From contig JAGOJU010000006.1 of NCBI GenBank assembly GCA_017994935.1, positions 52,970 to 116,969 on the forward strand: 64,000 nucleotides of DNA, written 5' to 3'. Every line of letters begins with the position of its first letter. The first letter of the stretch is position 1. Made by a program: the position numbers and the translations under genes. The notes beneath the pieces are model-generated. The model was given only the letters and a program-made list of their open reading frames with translations, was not told where the DNA came from and did no database searches. Shown piece by piece: positions 29,635-38,926 of the stretch. This DNA is from Opitutaceae bacterium (GTDB lineage: Bacteria > Verrucomicrobiota > Verrucomicrobiia > Opitutales > Opitutaceae).

Positions 29635-31959
29635 ATGTCCTCCCCCATCCCCGCCCTTCTTCGCCTCAGCCGCGTTTCGACGCTCTCTTCCGCACAGGCT
29701 GCCGAAATCACGGCCGCACGCGAACTGGCAAGGATTTCAGGGGCGTCCGCGGAAACGGGCGGCACGACCGGTGTGCGGGTGCGTCTCGCCGCCAGCGGGC
29801 TGCCAGCCCAGCTCCCGGCGAAGGCCAGGGACTCCCAAGCCTGGATCTGGATGCAGATAAACGAGGCCGGCAACGGTGAGATTGTCGCAACCCATGGCTC
29901 CTTCCTTTTCTCCGCGGTCAGACTTCTATCCGCCGGCACCAGCGACATCACCCGCGAAAAGCTCGCCGCGGGCATCCTCCTTCCCGCCACGTTCGGTTGG
30001 CACCGTCCGCACTGGGACGCCTGCCTCACGCAATACTGGCGAAGCGCCCGCAACTTCAACCCCGAGCAATACGTCGCCTCCCTCGCCGAGGCAGGCTTCA
30101 CGCACTGCGAGGTCAACGGCCTCCAGGCCCACATGCCGCTTGAGGACTTTGTCGCGCATGAGTACTACCCGCAGTTCTACACCTACGCGCCCGGCTTCAA
30201 TCATTTTGTCGACACCGACCTGACCAAGGGCATCTGGCCGGGCCACTACCTCGACGCGAACCTCAACAACCTCGTGCGCCTGGCCAATCTCGCGCGCAAC
30301 TACGGTCTCAAGCCCGGGGTCTGCATGTTCGAACCGCGCACGCTGCCGGAGCGTTTCTTCGCAAAGTATCCGACGCTAAGAGGTGCACGCGTCGACCATC
30401 CGTTCCGCTCCCGCCTTCCGCGCTACACCATGGCGCAGGATCACCCGATTGTGCAGCGTCACTACCGCGAGTGCCTCCAGAAGCTCATGCGCTCCGTGCC
30501 GGATCTGAGCTACATGTCGGTGTGGACCAACGACAGCGGCTCGGGCTTCGAGCACACCTCCTCCCTCTATGTTGGCCGCAACGGCGGACCCTACATGATC
30601 CGCGAGTGGCGCAATCACGACAAGATCGCCGAGGCCGCAGGGGAGAGCATCGTGCGTTATCTGAGGAATCTGCAGTCCGCGGCGGCGACGATCAATCCCG
30701 ACTTCGACGTCATTCTCCGCATCGAGCCCTTCAAGGTGGAACAGGATCACATCAAGAACGGCATGGGTTCACATGTCACGTGGGAGGGTCCATCCCTGCT
30801 TGTGCGGGGCTACCACGTGCCCTACTCGCACCCCCACTACCCGGAGAACCAGGCCGTCGCCGGCTCGATCTTCCACACGTCGATGGATATTCCCAAGGAG
30901 CAGGAAGCGCTCGCTGCTTCGCGCAAGCTCGGTGCCGAACCCATCCTGCACTACTCGGCTTCAGGCGTGATGAATCACGAGCCCCTGCTCGGCCTGCCCT
31001 TTCCGCGTTCCATCCATCAGAAGCTTTCCGCCGTCCACGAAGTGGGAATCACGCGAGTCAGTGCCCTCGGGGGACTCACCAACACCGGCAAGGCTCCCTA
31101 CTGGCCCAACCCGGTTGCCATCCGTGCCGCCCAGTTTTTCCCCGAAAAGTCCATCGAGACGGTGCTCGGTGAATTCGCTGCATCGCTCGTCGGTCCGGCA
31201 CAGGCTGCCGATCTGTCGAACGCATGGAAAGAGTTCGAGGACGCCCTGCTCTGGCAGCCGCTCGTCGGCCTCTACTGTGCGTTTGGATTCTGCTGGCAAC
31301 GCACCTGGGACCGCCCCTTCGTGCCCGATCCGGAGGCCGTTCCCGCAGCCGACCGCGAATACTACGAGCGCCATGGCTGCTTCCAGCACAACAACCCCGG
31401 GCTCTTCGATCTCGGCAAGGATGTCCTCTTCGACCTCATCACGCAGCAGTCCGGCGCCAAGATGGCGGCGGACATGGACAGGCATGTCATCGCTCGCCTG
31501 CGCCCGCTGATCGAGAAACTCGACAGCACGGCAAAGTCCTCCACCGGTCAGGCCGCCGTCGTCTTCGCCGATCTCCGCGACCGGGTGCGCGCCTACCTGC
31601 ATTGGGTCTCGTCGCTCCGCAGCGTCTGCGCCTGGTGTGAAAATGTCTATGGTTACGTCAGCGCCACCGACGAGACCGCGCGGGCTGCTTTCGAGAAAAA
31701 TCTCCAGGCAGCCATCGATTTCGAACTCGCGAACATCCGCGGGCTCATCGAACTGCTTCAAACCACTTCGTCCGAGGTTCTCGTTCTCTCCGGTGTCGCC
31801 GAAAACACGTTCTTCTACGGCGAAAACCTCGTCGAACACCTGAAGACGAAGGTCCGCCTCACCGAACGGCACCGCCACCACAAGCCTCGCATCGACCGCT
31901 CGATCTTCTGGCGCCCGATTCCCGGCACGGAATGGCCCAAGGGCTGGTCGGACAGGTAG
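29635..31959 (+). CDS. Unrecognised large protein, probable TIM-barrel glycoside hydrolase
   Basis: A 774-aa protein with no clear signal peptide. The first ~110 residues are alpha/beta, like the zincin-fold N-domain seen before GH20/GH67 catalytic domains. Then comes a region with barrel-like repeats: NPEQYVASLAEAGFTHCEVN, LANLARNYGLKPGVCMFEPR, DLSYMSVWTNDSGSGFEH, INPDFDVILRIEPFKV and VGITRVSALGGLTNTG. The last ~250 residues look helical. The acids in WTNDSGSGFEH and ILRIEPF are possible catalytic residues by position only. The start ATG at 29635 follows a GGGGAA; a start 24 codons earlier is possible. Function is inferred from layout and neighbours (SDR, TonB receptor, beta-helix protein). 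I do not recognise a named family. Confidence 0.75.
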   Translation: MSSPIPALLRLSRVSTLSSAQAAEITAARELARISGASAETGGTTGVRVRLAASGLPAQLPAKARDSQAWIWMQINEAGNGEIVATHGSFLFSAVRLLSAGTSDITREKLAAGILLPATFGWHRPHWDACLTQYWRSARNFNPEQYVASLAEAGFTHCEVNGLQAHMPLEDFVAHEYYPQFYTYAPGFNHFVDTDLTKGIWPGHYLDANLNNLVRLANLARNYGLKPGVCMFEPRTLPERFFAKYPTLRGARVDHPFRSRLPRYTMAQDHPIVQRHYRECLQKLMRSVPDLSYMSVWTNDSGSGFEHTSSLYVGRNGGPYMIREWRNHDKIAEAAGESIVRYLRNLQSAAATINPDFDVILRIEPFKVEQDHIKNGMGSHVTWEGPSLLVRGYHVPYSHPHYPENQAVAGSIFHTSMDIPKEQEALAASRKLGAEPILHYSASGVMNHEPLLGLPFPRSIHQKLSAVHEVGITRVSALGGLTNTGKAPYWPNPVAIRAAQFFPEKSIETVLGEFAASLVGPAQAADLSNAWKEFEDALLWQPLVGLYCAFGFCWQRTWDRPFVPDPEAVPAADREYYERHGCFQHNNPGLFDLGKDVLFDLITQQSGAKMAADMDRHVIARLRPLIEKLDSTAKSSTGQAAVVFADLRDRVRAYLHWVSSLRSVCAWCENVYGYVSATDETARAAFEKNLQAAIDFELANIRGLIELLQTTSSEVLVLSGVAENTFFYGENLVEHLKTKVRLTERHRHHKPRIDRSIFWRPIPGTEWPKGWSDR

Positions 31960-31995
31960 GAGCGTCCTCCAATCCGGACGGACAGCGTTCTCGCC

Positions 31996-32022
31996 CCATT
32001 GCCGGGCTCCTCCCGGCAATGG
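31996..32022. terminator. Perfect 11-bp hairpin between convergent genes
   Basis: CCATTGCCGGG pairs fully with CCCGGCAATGG around CTCCT, 36 bases past one stop and 97 bases from the stop of the opposing TonB receptor. This is a strong candidate bidirectional terminator, though no T run flanks it. Confidence 0.7.
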
Positions 32023-32119
32023 ATGGCAATCACAACCGCTGTGCCCTTGGCATGTGGAGTCCACACGCCGCAAACCCAGAGAGAGCACCTTGCTCCAGGC
32101 CGGGCTCGTTCACGTGTTC

Positions 32120-35044
32120 TCAGAACTCATACTCCATCGACAGCCTCCAGCTTATCGGACTCTGCGCGATCTGTGAGCTGATTCCGCCGTTGGGAAGGTA
32201 TCGGATGATCAGCGGATCACGTTCATCAAACAAGTTATCCACATTCAATTGGAGCCTGAGCCCCCGATTCCTGGGCATGCCATGAAACTTGTATCCGAGT
32301 AGAAGATCGGTCCGGGAGAACGCATTGCCCCAAAGTTTCCCACCCGAGGAATCCGTACCGACAAACATCTTTCCCTGATGCCGGAATCCGCCGCCTATAT
32401 ACAGGCCCCGCAATGACCCTCCGGAAAAGCTATAGCGTGTAAAGAGGCTCACCTTGTCGAGGCGATTGCCCAGTTTCCCTGTTCCATCCGAAGAGGTAAA
32501 GTTGTCGAGTTCATCCTTCATGACACCCAGTTGCTCCGTGATGGATGCATAACTGTCGGTCGGCAGATTGCCGGGAAATTTTGCGAGATAGGCCTTGGTC
32601 AGATCAAACCACTTTACGATCGCTGCAAAGGTGTTCGACTGGACTGCCTTGGTTCTCGAGTAACTTGCCGTGAAGCGCCAGTCGCGCGTCAGGTTGGCGG
32701 TGACTTGGACTTCGTAGCCTTTCGCGTCGAGATCAAAGAGCCCATGCCCGCCGACAGCGGTGACATCGGTGCGCTTGAAGAATTCCGCCTGTGTAATATA
32801 TCCCGCACCTTGAAGTGCCTCCATAATGTCAACATTGTCCCGTCGGAGGGCATTTGGAGCCGTCGCGCTCAGATTCTTCGAGCTTGTGGTGTAGGCGGTC
32901 GCCTTTGCATAGATCCGGCCATCGAGCAGGCGCAGGCCGATCCCATAGTCCTTGCCAACACCCTGGGGCGGAGGAACCGGGATCGCCTCCCCGGGTTCGC
33001 CCGATGGCGGGAGCGTAAAGCGTCCGCGGTCCGGAAGCGAGAAATTGTCCGCCCAATTGTAGATCAGGGAAACGGTCGGATTGATATGATAAACGGCACC
33101 ATAGGTCTTTGTGACACCCGAGTTTTTCACATCGCTCAGTATATTGTCAGTGATGACAAACTGATTCGTATTGGGGTCACGAGCCCCCGCAAAACGACGT
33201 TCCGTCAACTCATCACGCCGAAGACCACCAGAAACCACAAGATGATCATTGAAGTAATAACCCTGACCGACAACCATGCCGGACTTCTGTGTATATCTCA
33301 CCCTTTCCGGATTTGCCCTTGGAATCCAGGCGGATGAGAGCTTCCTTCCCGTGTTCAGCGGATCGACCAGGTTCGAGAGCAGTCCGCCTGGGCCTTCCGG
33401 CCCGCTGTAGAAGTAACTGCCCCAATCACCCTCAACCGGATAGCTGCGCCGATACACCTTGTTGACATTATCCTCGGGTGTCGTCGCATTGTAGGCCGCA
33501 CGTCCGGTGGAGGCATCAACCCAGGTTTCGTCATAGGTGTCGATATCGATTCCGAAACGATCATATTCCGCCAGTGCCGCGAATCTGTAGTGTCCCCACT
33601 TTTCCGCATCGAATTCCTGGGAAAGCGCAATCCGGCCGGCGGTTGATCGTGTCAGTGGCTTGATCCGATACCATTGTGTTTCCAAATAGACATCACCGGC
33701 GTGGGGATTCGCCACTCCCGCATAGAGCTGGTTGGGATCACCCAACAGCCTGGATTTCTCTCCACGCGGCTGCCGGGCGTCAAAATCATGCTTGAGATTG
33801 TTGAAGGCCACCTCGAGGAACGTATTCTTGGCAAGCTGCTGGTTGAAAAAGAGGGACAGGATGTGATAACGCGAATAACGCGTCTGGGCCGGACCCCCCA
33901 CATTGACGGAGTAGTCCGCAAGGCTGGTATCTCGGATCTGCCCGGGCCCAATTGGCGTACCGTCCGGGTAGAATCCACCAGGCACCACACCATTGGTCGT
34001 GGACAGGGTGCCACGCATATCAAACGCCGCATTGCTATCCCCAATATAAGTCACCCGGGTTGTCCTTGTGCTCTGCTGGCGGGTTCCCTTGGCGGCATCC
34101 GCCTTTGCGGTCGCGGAAACGGGCCGCCCGGAATGATCCCACAGAAGATAGTAGTTCTCCAGATTGACACCGAGCCCGTTATTGCTGTCGATCTTACCAC
34201 CCTCGAAATCGAGCCTCAACTTGGCGCGATCGCTGATCTTGTACATGGCGGAGAACAGACCGCGAACATGTTTGGTAAACTCAAAGTGCTTGAAGGTTCT
34301 TGTATCGTTATAGACAAGATTGAGCCGCACGGCAAACCTGTCGTTCAGCGGCTGATTATAGTCAAAGGTCGCGCGTTTCGTCCCAAATCGGTCGATGGCA
34401 AACGTGCCGCTTCGTATCACCTTCTGCAGGAGGGGCTGCTTGGTGCTTGTATTGATAATCCCGCCCGGTGATCCGATGCCGAACAGGACGGAATTCGGAC
34501 CACGCGAATCCTCTATACGATCCACAAACGCCATTTCATCCGGTATGAAGCCCGACCGCCAGGGGAAATAGTTGCGCGAGCGCGACGACGGCAGGCCGCG
34601 ATCCCGGTACTGCTGGTATTCATAGAAATTGGCATTCCCGTTGATCGTGTCCCGGTCGTCATCCTGGAAGACTTCGATGTTGACCGCATACTTCATGGCG
34701 TCCCCAAGATCAAACGCGCCAATGTCCGACAGGAATTCCGAGGTCATGACGGAAATCGATGCGGGCGTGTCGCGCAGCGGTGTATTCAGACGGCTGCCCG
34801 ACAGCGTATTCGCAGCCACATAGCCGGTATCCTGATCGGAGATGACTTCGAAGGGACTCATCCTGACAACCGCTTCGTCATCGGCAGCCGGCGATTGGGC
34901 GCCTCGGCTCTTGTCCGCTGCCAAGGAACCGGCGGTGGCATCGCTCCCCGCAGACTGATTCGAAGGAACAGACCTCTGGGCATTGGCAGGACTGATTAGA
35001 GCTGCAAGAAGGCAGGGAAACAGCAGGTGTTTGTGCAGATTCAT
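32120..35044 (-). CDS. TonB-dependent receptor (Opitutaceae type)
   Basis: A 974-aa outer-membrane transporter. The signal peptide ends near PANAQ. A low-complexity linker leads to VVRMSPFEVISDQDTGYVAA, the TonB-box/plug start I associate with Opitutaceae receptors. Then come LNTPLRDTPASISVMTSEFL, the plug core DRIEDSRGPNSVLFGIGSPG and the barrel, ending SWRLSMEYEF. The ligand is unknown. The 773-base upstream region separates it from a divergent beta-helix protein gene. Confidence 0.95.
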   Translation of the reverse strand: MNLHKHLLFPCLLAALISPANAQRSVPSNQSAGSDATAGSLAADKSRGAQSPAADDEAVVRMSPFEVISDQDTGYVAANTLSGSRLNTPLRDTPASISVMTSEFLSDIGAFDLGDAMKYAVNIEVFQDDDRDTINGNANFYEYQQYRDRGLPSSRSRNYFPWRSGFIPDEMAFVDRIEDSRGPNSVLFGIGSPGGIINTSTKQPLLQKVIRSGTFAIDRFGTKRATFDYNQPLNDRFAVRLNLVYNDTRTFKHFEFTKHVRGLFSAMYKISDRAKLRLDFEGGKIDSNNGLGVNLENYYLLWDHSGRPVSATAKADAAKGTRQQSTRTTRVTYIGDSNAAFDMRGTLSTTNGVVPGGFYPDGTPIGPGQIRDTSLADYSVNVGGPAQTRYSRYHILSLFFNQQLAKNTFLEVAFNNLKHDFDARQPRGEKSRLLGDPNQLYAGVANPHAGDVYLETQWYRIKPLTRSTAGRIALSQEFDAEKWGHYRFAALAEYDRFGIDIDTYDETWVDASTGRAAYNATTPEDNVNKVYRRSYPVEGDWGSYFYSGPEGPGGLLSNLVDPLNTGRKLSSAWIPRANPERVRYTQKSGMVVGQGYYFNDHLVVSGGLRRDELTERRFAGARDPNTNQFVITDNILSDVKNSGVTKTYGAVYHINPTVSLIYNWADNFSLPDRGRFTLPPSGEPGEAIPVPPPQGVGKDYGIGLRLLDGRIYAKATAYTTSSKNLSATAPNALRRDNVDIMEALQGAGYITQAEFFKRTDVTAVGGHGLFDLDAKGYEVQVTANLTRDWRFTASYSRTKAVQSNTFAAIVKWFDLTKAYLAKFPGNLPTDSYASITEQLGVMKDELDNFTSSDGTGKLGNRLDKVSLFTRYSFSGGSLRGLYIGGGFRHQGKMFVGTDSSGGKLWGNAFSRTDLLLGYKFHGMPRNRGLRLQLNVDNLFDERDPLIIRYLPNGGISSQIAQSPISWRLSMEYEF

Positions 35045-35817
35045 GATTTACTCGGGGTTGGTGGGTGGGCTAGCATTTGAGAGGTTACGACAAAGTATTG
35101 ATCTCCATTGGCAGGCATGCCCGTGCAGTCTTGCAGCACCGTAACGCCGGTTCGTTAGTGCCGCTCGCGTGACACTTGGAGCGCGTATGCTGATCGGCGG
35201 ATGTCGGGAATGGTGGCTGAAAGGGCACTGCTTGATCCGGCCGGTCCGGCCAATGTCTTGTTACGTGCTGAAGGGTTGGCTGTAGCTTTGGGCCTGAACT
35301 CGCAATCCACCCCTGTTGAGAGGATAACGTGCACGGGGTCCTGCAGATGAATGTTAGGGGCATCCTCACGATCATCCTGGAGCGCACTAGGCCCGCGGAA
35401 CGGGACTTGGTCAACGACCTCGCTTCCTTTATTGTAAAGCCATCTGCTCCGGGAGCTGCTGCAGAGGTTCCCGCATGGTCGCCACGGAAGAAATTGTGCA
35501 TGACCGGATCGGCAGCTGTCAGGTCATTAGGCCGCGCGACCGAACGGCACCGTCACATCCGGACGGAACCAACCCCAGGACTGGCCCCCTTGATCCAGCG
35601 GCAGGTTCATGGTTTTATAAGGTTGCAGAGAGGGATGCAGGATGGTTGCCGGCTCAATGGCGGAACGGGCGTCCGACAGCTGCGCCATGTCACGCCGTGG
35701 CTGAAAATGACTTTACAGTAAAGGCCTCAGGGGACTTGCTCCCCCAGAGCCTCAGCGGTCCCCTTGGCGCCCCACCGCTCCCTCCGTATGTCCTGCCCCG
35801 TCCCGCCCCCAAACCGC
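35045..35817. other. 773-bp stretch without a convincing gene
   Basis: It separates the divergent TonB receptor and beta-helix protein genes, so it should hold both promoters. Several open frames of 100-170 codons cross it on both strands but none gives a sensible protein, and they overlap one another. It may carry a decayed gene or a long regulatory leader. A T/A-rich patch lies at about 35700-35725 just before the beta-helix gene. Confidence 0.45.
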
Positions 35818-37767
35818 ATGCACCCGCTTCTCATTGTCCGGGGGCTATTCTTTGCCTGCCTCGTCTCCGCATTCGCCGTCCCGCCGGCTCCGGGCCGCGA
35901 ACTTTTTGTCGATGCAAATCGCGGAGACGACACTCGCGACGGATCGAGCCGCGTCAGCGCGTGGAGATCGCTTCAGCATGCCGCTGATGAGGTCCGGCCG
36001 GGTGACACGGTCTGGGTGTTCCCTGGAGTCTATCGAGGAGCCGTCCGCGTCTATGCAAAAGGTGAACCGGGATCGCCCATCGTATTCTGTGCCATGGAAT
36101 CGGCCAGGAACCGGGTGATTGTGACCAACGCCAACTGGGAGGTGCGTGCCGGGAAACGATCCTGGGTCATGGAGGATGCGGGTCTCGGATTGTACTCGAT
36201 CCCGTTCGAATGGGAAATGCCCGCCCGCGTCCTGTACGATGGAATCGATCTTTTCCCCTACCTCGACCTTGACCACTTGAAGTCTTTTGCCACCGCCGAG
36301 AACGAGCCCGGCCCGCGGCATGGCTACGCGTGGGATGGTAAACTCAAACGTCTCTATGTCCGGCTGCATGAGGGGGATCGCTACGGCTCGCGGGATCCGG
36401 TCAATCATGTGATTGCGATCGCGCCTCCCACCGGCCTGCAACGCGAGGGCACTCTCGTTGGGGCTCCCCATCACTACTGTTTTGGTGTTCTGGGGCCGGG
36501 CGATGCCCATGTCGTGTTCGATGGATTTACCTTTGAGACACCTGGCGTCGCAGGTGTCTATGCCGAGGCCAGCCATGTGACCGTGCGTCGATGCTGGTTC
36601 ATGGGCTGCCGGACCGGTGTCGCAGGAAACTACCAGGACCAGATCACCACGGACCCCACCGGCAGCGACTATTTTTCAATGCGCCTCGATCCGGCGCAAC
36701 AACAGCGGGCCGCCGCGCACGTCACGATTGAATACTGCGACTATTCGCAGACTCCGGCATTCGACGACTTGGTCGAGGTCATGTCGAACCACGCGCTGCG
36801 CTTTGCTCGTGACACCGACCGGGGAGTCATGTGGGCGCGCAAGGATCCCCATGGCCTGCCGGATCAACGCTATACCTATGAGATAGGCATAGCCGCACGG
36901 ATCGGCCGCAACTGGGTGGTCAGGCGCAATCACATACATGATACCTTCGAGGGGCTCTCCTGCCACGCCACCTGGGCCAGCATCGGTCTTCTGGTTGAGG
37001 AAAATCTTTTCGAGCGTCTCCTGGACAATGCGGTTGAGACCGAGGACCACGCCCGGGACATGACGGTTCGACGCAACGTCGTCATCGACGCCCTCGAGCC
37101 CTTTTCCTTTCAACCCCTGCGCGGCGAACCGTGGCCCGGGCCGGCCCGCTTTGAACAAAACATCATCTTCAACACACCCGAATACGCCAGCCTGTGGTTG
37201 CCACCACGCCCCCATCTTCGCGGTGCATTCAAGATCGGAATCAAGACAAACACATGGGAACGAAACCCGCGCCTGGTCGGCCAAAAGCCTCCCAAGGAGT
37301 TCCTCCTGACACCTCCCGGGATTGTCTTCGCCAACAACACGGTGCTGTTTCCAGGCGGCCGCCTCATTGATCCCCAAGGCGACGAGAATATTCCGATCCG
37401 TGGAATCCGATTCCTCAACAATATCCTGGCAACGGACTATCTGGTAAGTGCCGATCCGAAGAAACCCCGTTTCCATTCCGGGCATTTTGAATTTGCAGGC
37501 AATGCCGTGGCGCCCGCCACACCCGGCATGCCCGGGCCCGGCCCAATCCCGGCCGAACACCAGGGCCGGCTTTTCCCCACGGTCGCCTCGCTTGGTCTGA
37601 CCGACGACTTTCGCCTTTCGGCCGGCAGCCCTTTGCGTGGAGCCGCCCGGCAGTTTGATGGACTCCCGGCAACGTTGCCCGATATCGGAGCCTTGCAGCC
37701 GGGTGACACGTGGTATCCGCTTCAGGTCGGTCCTCTGGCGGGCGGTCCGTTCAGGGGCGGGCGCTGA
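35818..37767 (+). CDS. Secreted right-handed parallel beta-helix protein
   Basis: A 649-aa secreted protein: signal peptide to about residue 22, then RELFVDANRGDDTRDGSS and AWRSLQHAADEVRPGDTVWV, the usual opening of pectate-lyase-like beta-helix proteins (DUF1565-type), and VFPGVYRGAVRVYAKGEPGSP. The centre has helix rungs such as HVVFDGFTFETPGVAGVYAE, RNWVVRRNHIHDTFEGLSC and VEENLFERLLDNAVETEDHA. It ends with LRGAARQFDGLPATLPDIGA, common at the end of such proteins. Probably a polysaccharide lyase or glycosidase; catalytic residues are not readable. Starts upstream (ATG 35788, TTG 35764) would delay the signal peptide. Confidence 0.85.
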   Translation: MHPLLIVRGLFFACLVSAFAVPPAPGRELFVDANRGDDTRDGSSRVSAWRSLQHAADEVRPGDTVWVFPGVYRGAVRVYAKGEPGSPIVFCAMESARNRVIVTNANWEVRAGKRSWVMEDAGLGLYSIPFEWEMPARVLYDGIDLFPYLDLDHLKSFATAENEPGPRHGYAWDGKLKRLYVRLHEGDRYGSRDPVNHVIAIAPPTGLQREGTLVGAPHHYCFGVLGPGDAHVVFDGFTFETPGVAGVYAEASHVTVRRCWFMGCRTGVAGNYQDQITTDPTGSDYFSMRLDPAQQQRAAAHVTIEYCDYSQTPAFDDLVEVMSNHALRFARDTDRGVMWARKDPHGLPDQRYTYEIGIAARIGRNWVVRRNHIHDTFEGLSCHATWASIGLLVEENLFERLLDNAVETEDHARDMTVRRNVVIDALEPFSFQPLRGEPWPGPARFEQNIIFNTPEYASLWLPPRPHLRGAFKIGIKTNTWERNPRLVGQKPPKEFLLTPPGIVFANNTVLFPGGRLIDPQGDENIPIRGIRFLNNILATDYLVSADPKKPRFHSGHFEFAGNAVAPATPGMPGPGPIPAEHQGRLFPTVASLGLTDDFRLSAGSPLRGAARQFDGLPATLPDIGALQPGDTWYPLQVGPLAGGPFRGGR

Positions 37768-37948
37768 ATCAGGGGCGGCCGGAGTGCAGCGAAAGTGTTG
37801 AGCCCGCCAAAGGCTCCACACAAAATTCCTGATGCGCAACAAGCCCAAGCACCCGCGACCCTCGCAATCATTCTCGCACCCTCGTCCAAAGCCATCCAAA
37901 CAACAACGGATTGATCGGATATGATTCCATCAATCACGGAAATTGCCC

Positions 37949-38926
37949 ATGAAATCATACCACACCTGTCGTCTTGCCTGCGGCCTTCACCCCGCCCTGC
38001 TTTTCGTTCTCGCCTGCCTTGCTGCCATTCATGGCTTCGCCCAGGTCGCGCCACCGGACGGGAGTGTGCGCTTTCTCGCCTTCGGAGACTGGGGACGCGA
38101 CGGCAAGGCGTTTCAGCTCTCCGTCGCTGAGCAGATGGGCAGGGCTGCCGCCGCGAGCCATTCCCAATTCCTGATCGTGCTTGGAGACAATTTCTACAAT
38201 GACGGGGTGGAGAGCGTGGAGTCCCGCCAATGGACAACGTCATTCGAGGATGTCTATACTGCGCCGTCACTTCAAGTCCCCTGGTATGTGGCACTCGGTA
38301 ATCATGATTACCGCAAGAACTCCGAAGCCCAGGTCGCCTATACCCTCTTCAGTCCGCGCTGGAAAATGCCTGCGCGCTACTACTCCGTCACCCGTCGTAT
38401 TGACGATTCCACTACGGTTCAATTCTTCATCATGGACTCCACGCCCTACACCGTGTCCCCGAAATCTGGACAGGCATTAAAATTCGGTGATGCCTCCCGT
38501 CAGGATACCGCGGCGCAAACCGCGTGGCTGGAGGACGCGCTCAAAACCTCGAAGGCCCGATGGAAGATTGTATGCGCGCACCATCCCGTCTACTCGAGCA
38601 GTCTGCACGGCGACACCCCAGCCCTGGTGAAAGCCATTGAGCCGCTGCTCGAAAAATACGGCGTCCAGATCTACCTCAACGGCCACGAACACGACATGCA
38701 GCACCTGAAAGCGGGAAATATCCACTATTTCACGTCCGGCGCCGGTTCCCAGACTCGTGCCACCAGCCGGGATGACCGAACGGTCTTCGCCCTTGGGGAC
38801 ACCGGCGGATTCCTGAACGTGAAGATCACACCGGATGAATTTGAGGGAAGCTTCATCGACTACACCGGAAAGGTCGTCCACACGGCAAGGATACCCTGGG
38901 TTTCACCGGCTGGAGCCTCAAAATGA
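37949..38926 (+). CDS. Secreted purple-acid-phosphatase-like metallophosphoesterase
   Basis: A 325-aa secreted phosphatase similar to the tartrate-resistant (ACP5) group. After a signal peptide ending HGFA, all dimetal motifs are in order: FLAFGDWG, IVLGDNFYNDG, WYVALGNHDY, CAHHPVYSSS and LNGHEHDMQHL. Size suits the small purple acid phosphatases. Its last codons overlap the start of the multicopper oxidase gene (ATGA), so the two are probably co-translated. A 7-bp inverted repeat (GATTGAT / ATCAATC, 37909-37935) sits just before the start and could be a regulatory site. Confidence 0.93.
   Translation: MKSYHTCRLACGLHPALLFVLACLAAIHGFAQVAPPDGSVRFLAFGDWGRDGKAFQLSVAEQMGRAAAASHSQFLIVLGDNFYNDGVESVESRQWTTSFEDVYTAPSLQVPWYVALGNHDYRKNSEAQVAYTLFSPRWKMPARYYSVTRRIDDSTTVQFFIMDSTPYTVSPKSGQALKFGDASRQDTAAQTAWLEDALKTSKARWKIVCAHHPVYSSSLHGDTPALVKAIEPLLEKYGVQIYLNGHEHDMQHLKAGNIHYFTSGAGSQTRATSRDDRTVFALGDTGGFLNVKITPDEFEGSFIDYTGKVVHTARIPWVSPAGASK

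Noticed and set aside
35329..35721. 130-codon frame in the TonB/beta-helix gap as a gene
   Set aside because: Overlapped by an opposite-strand frame of similar size, no recognisable domain, no good start. Kept only as part of an unexplained stretch.
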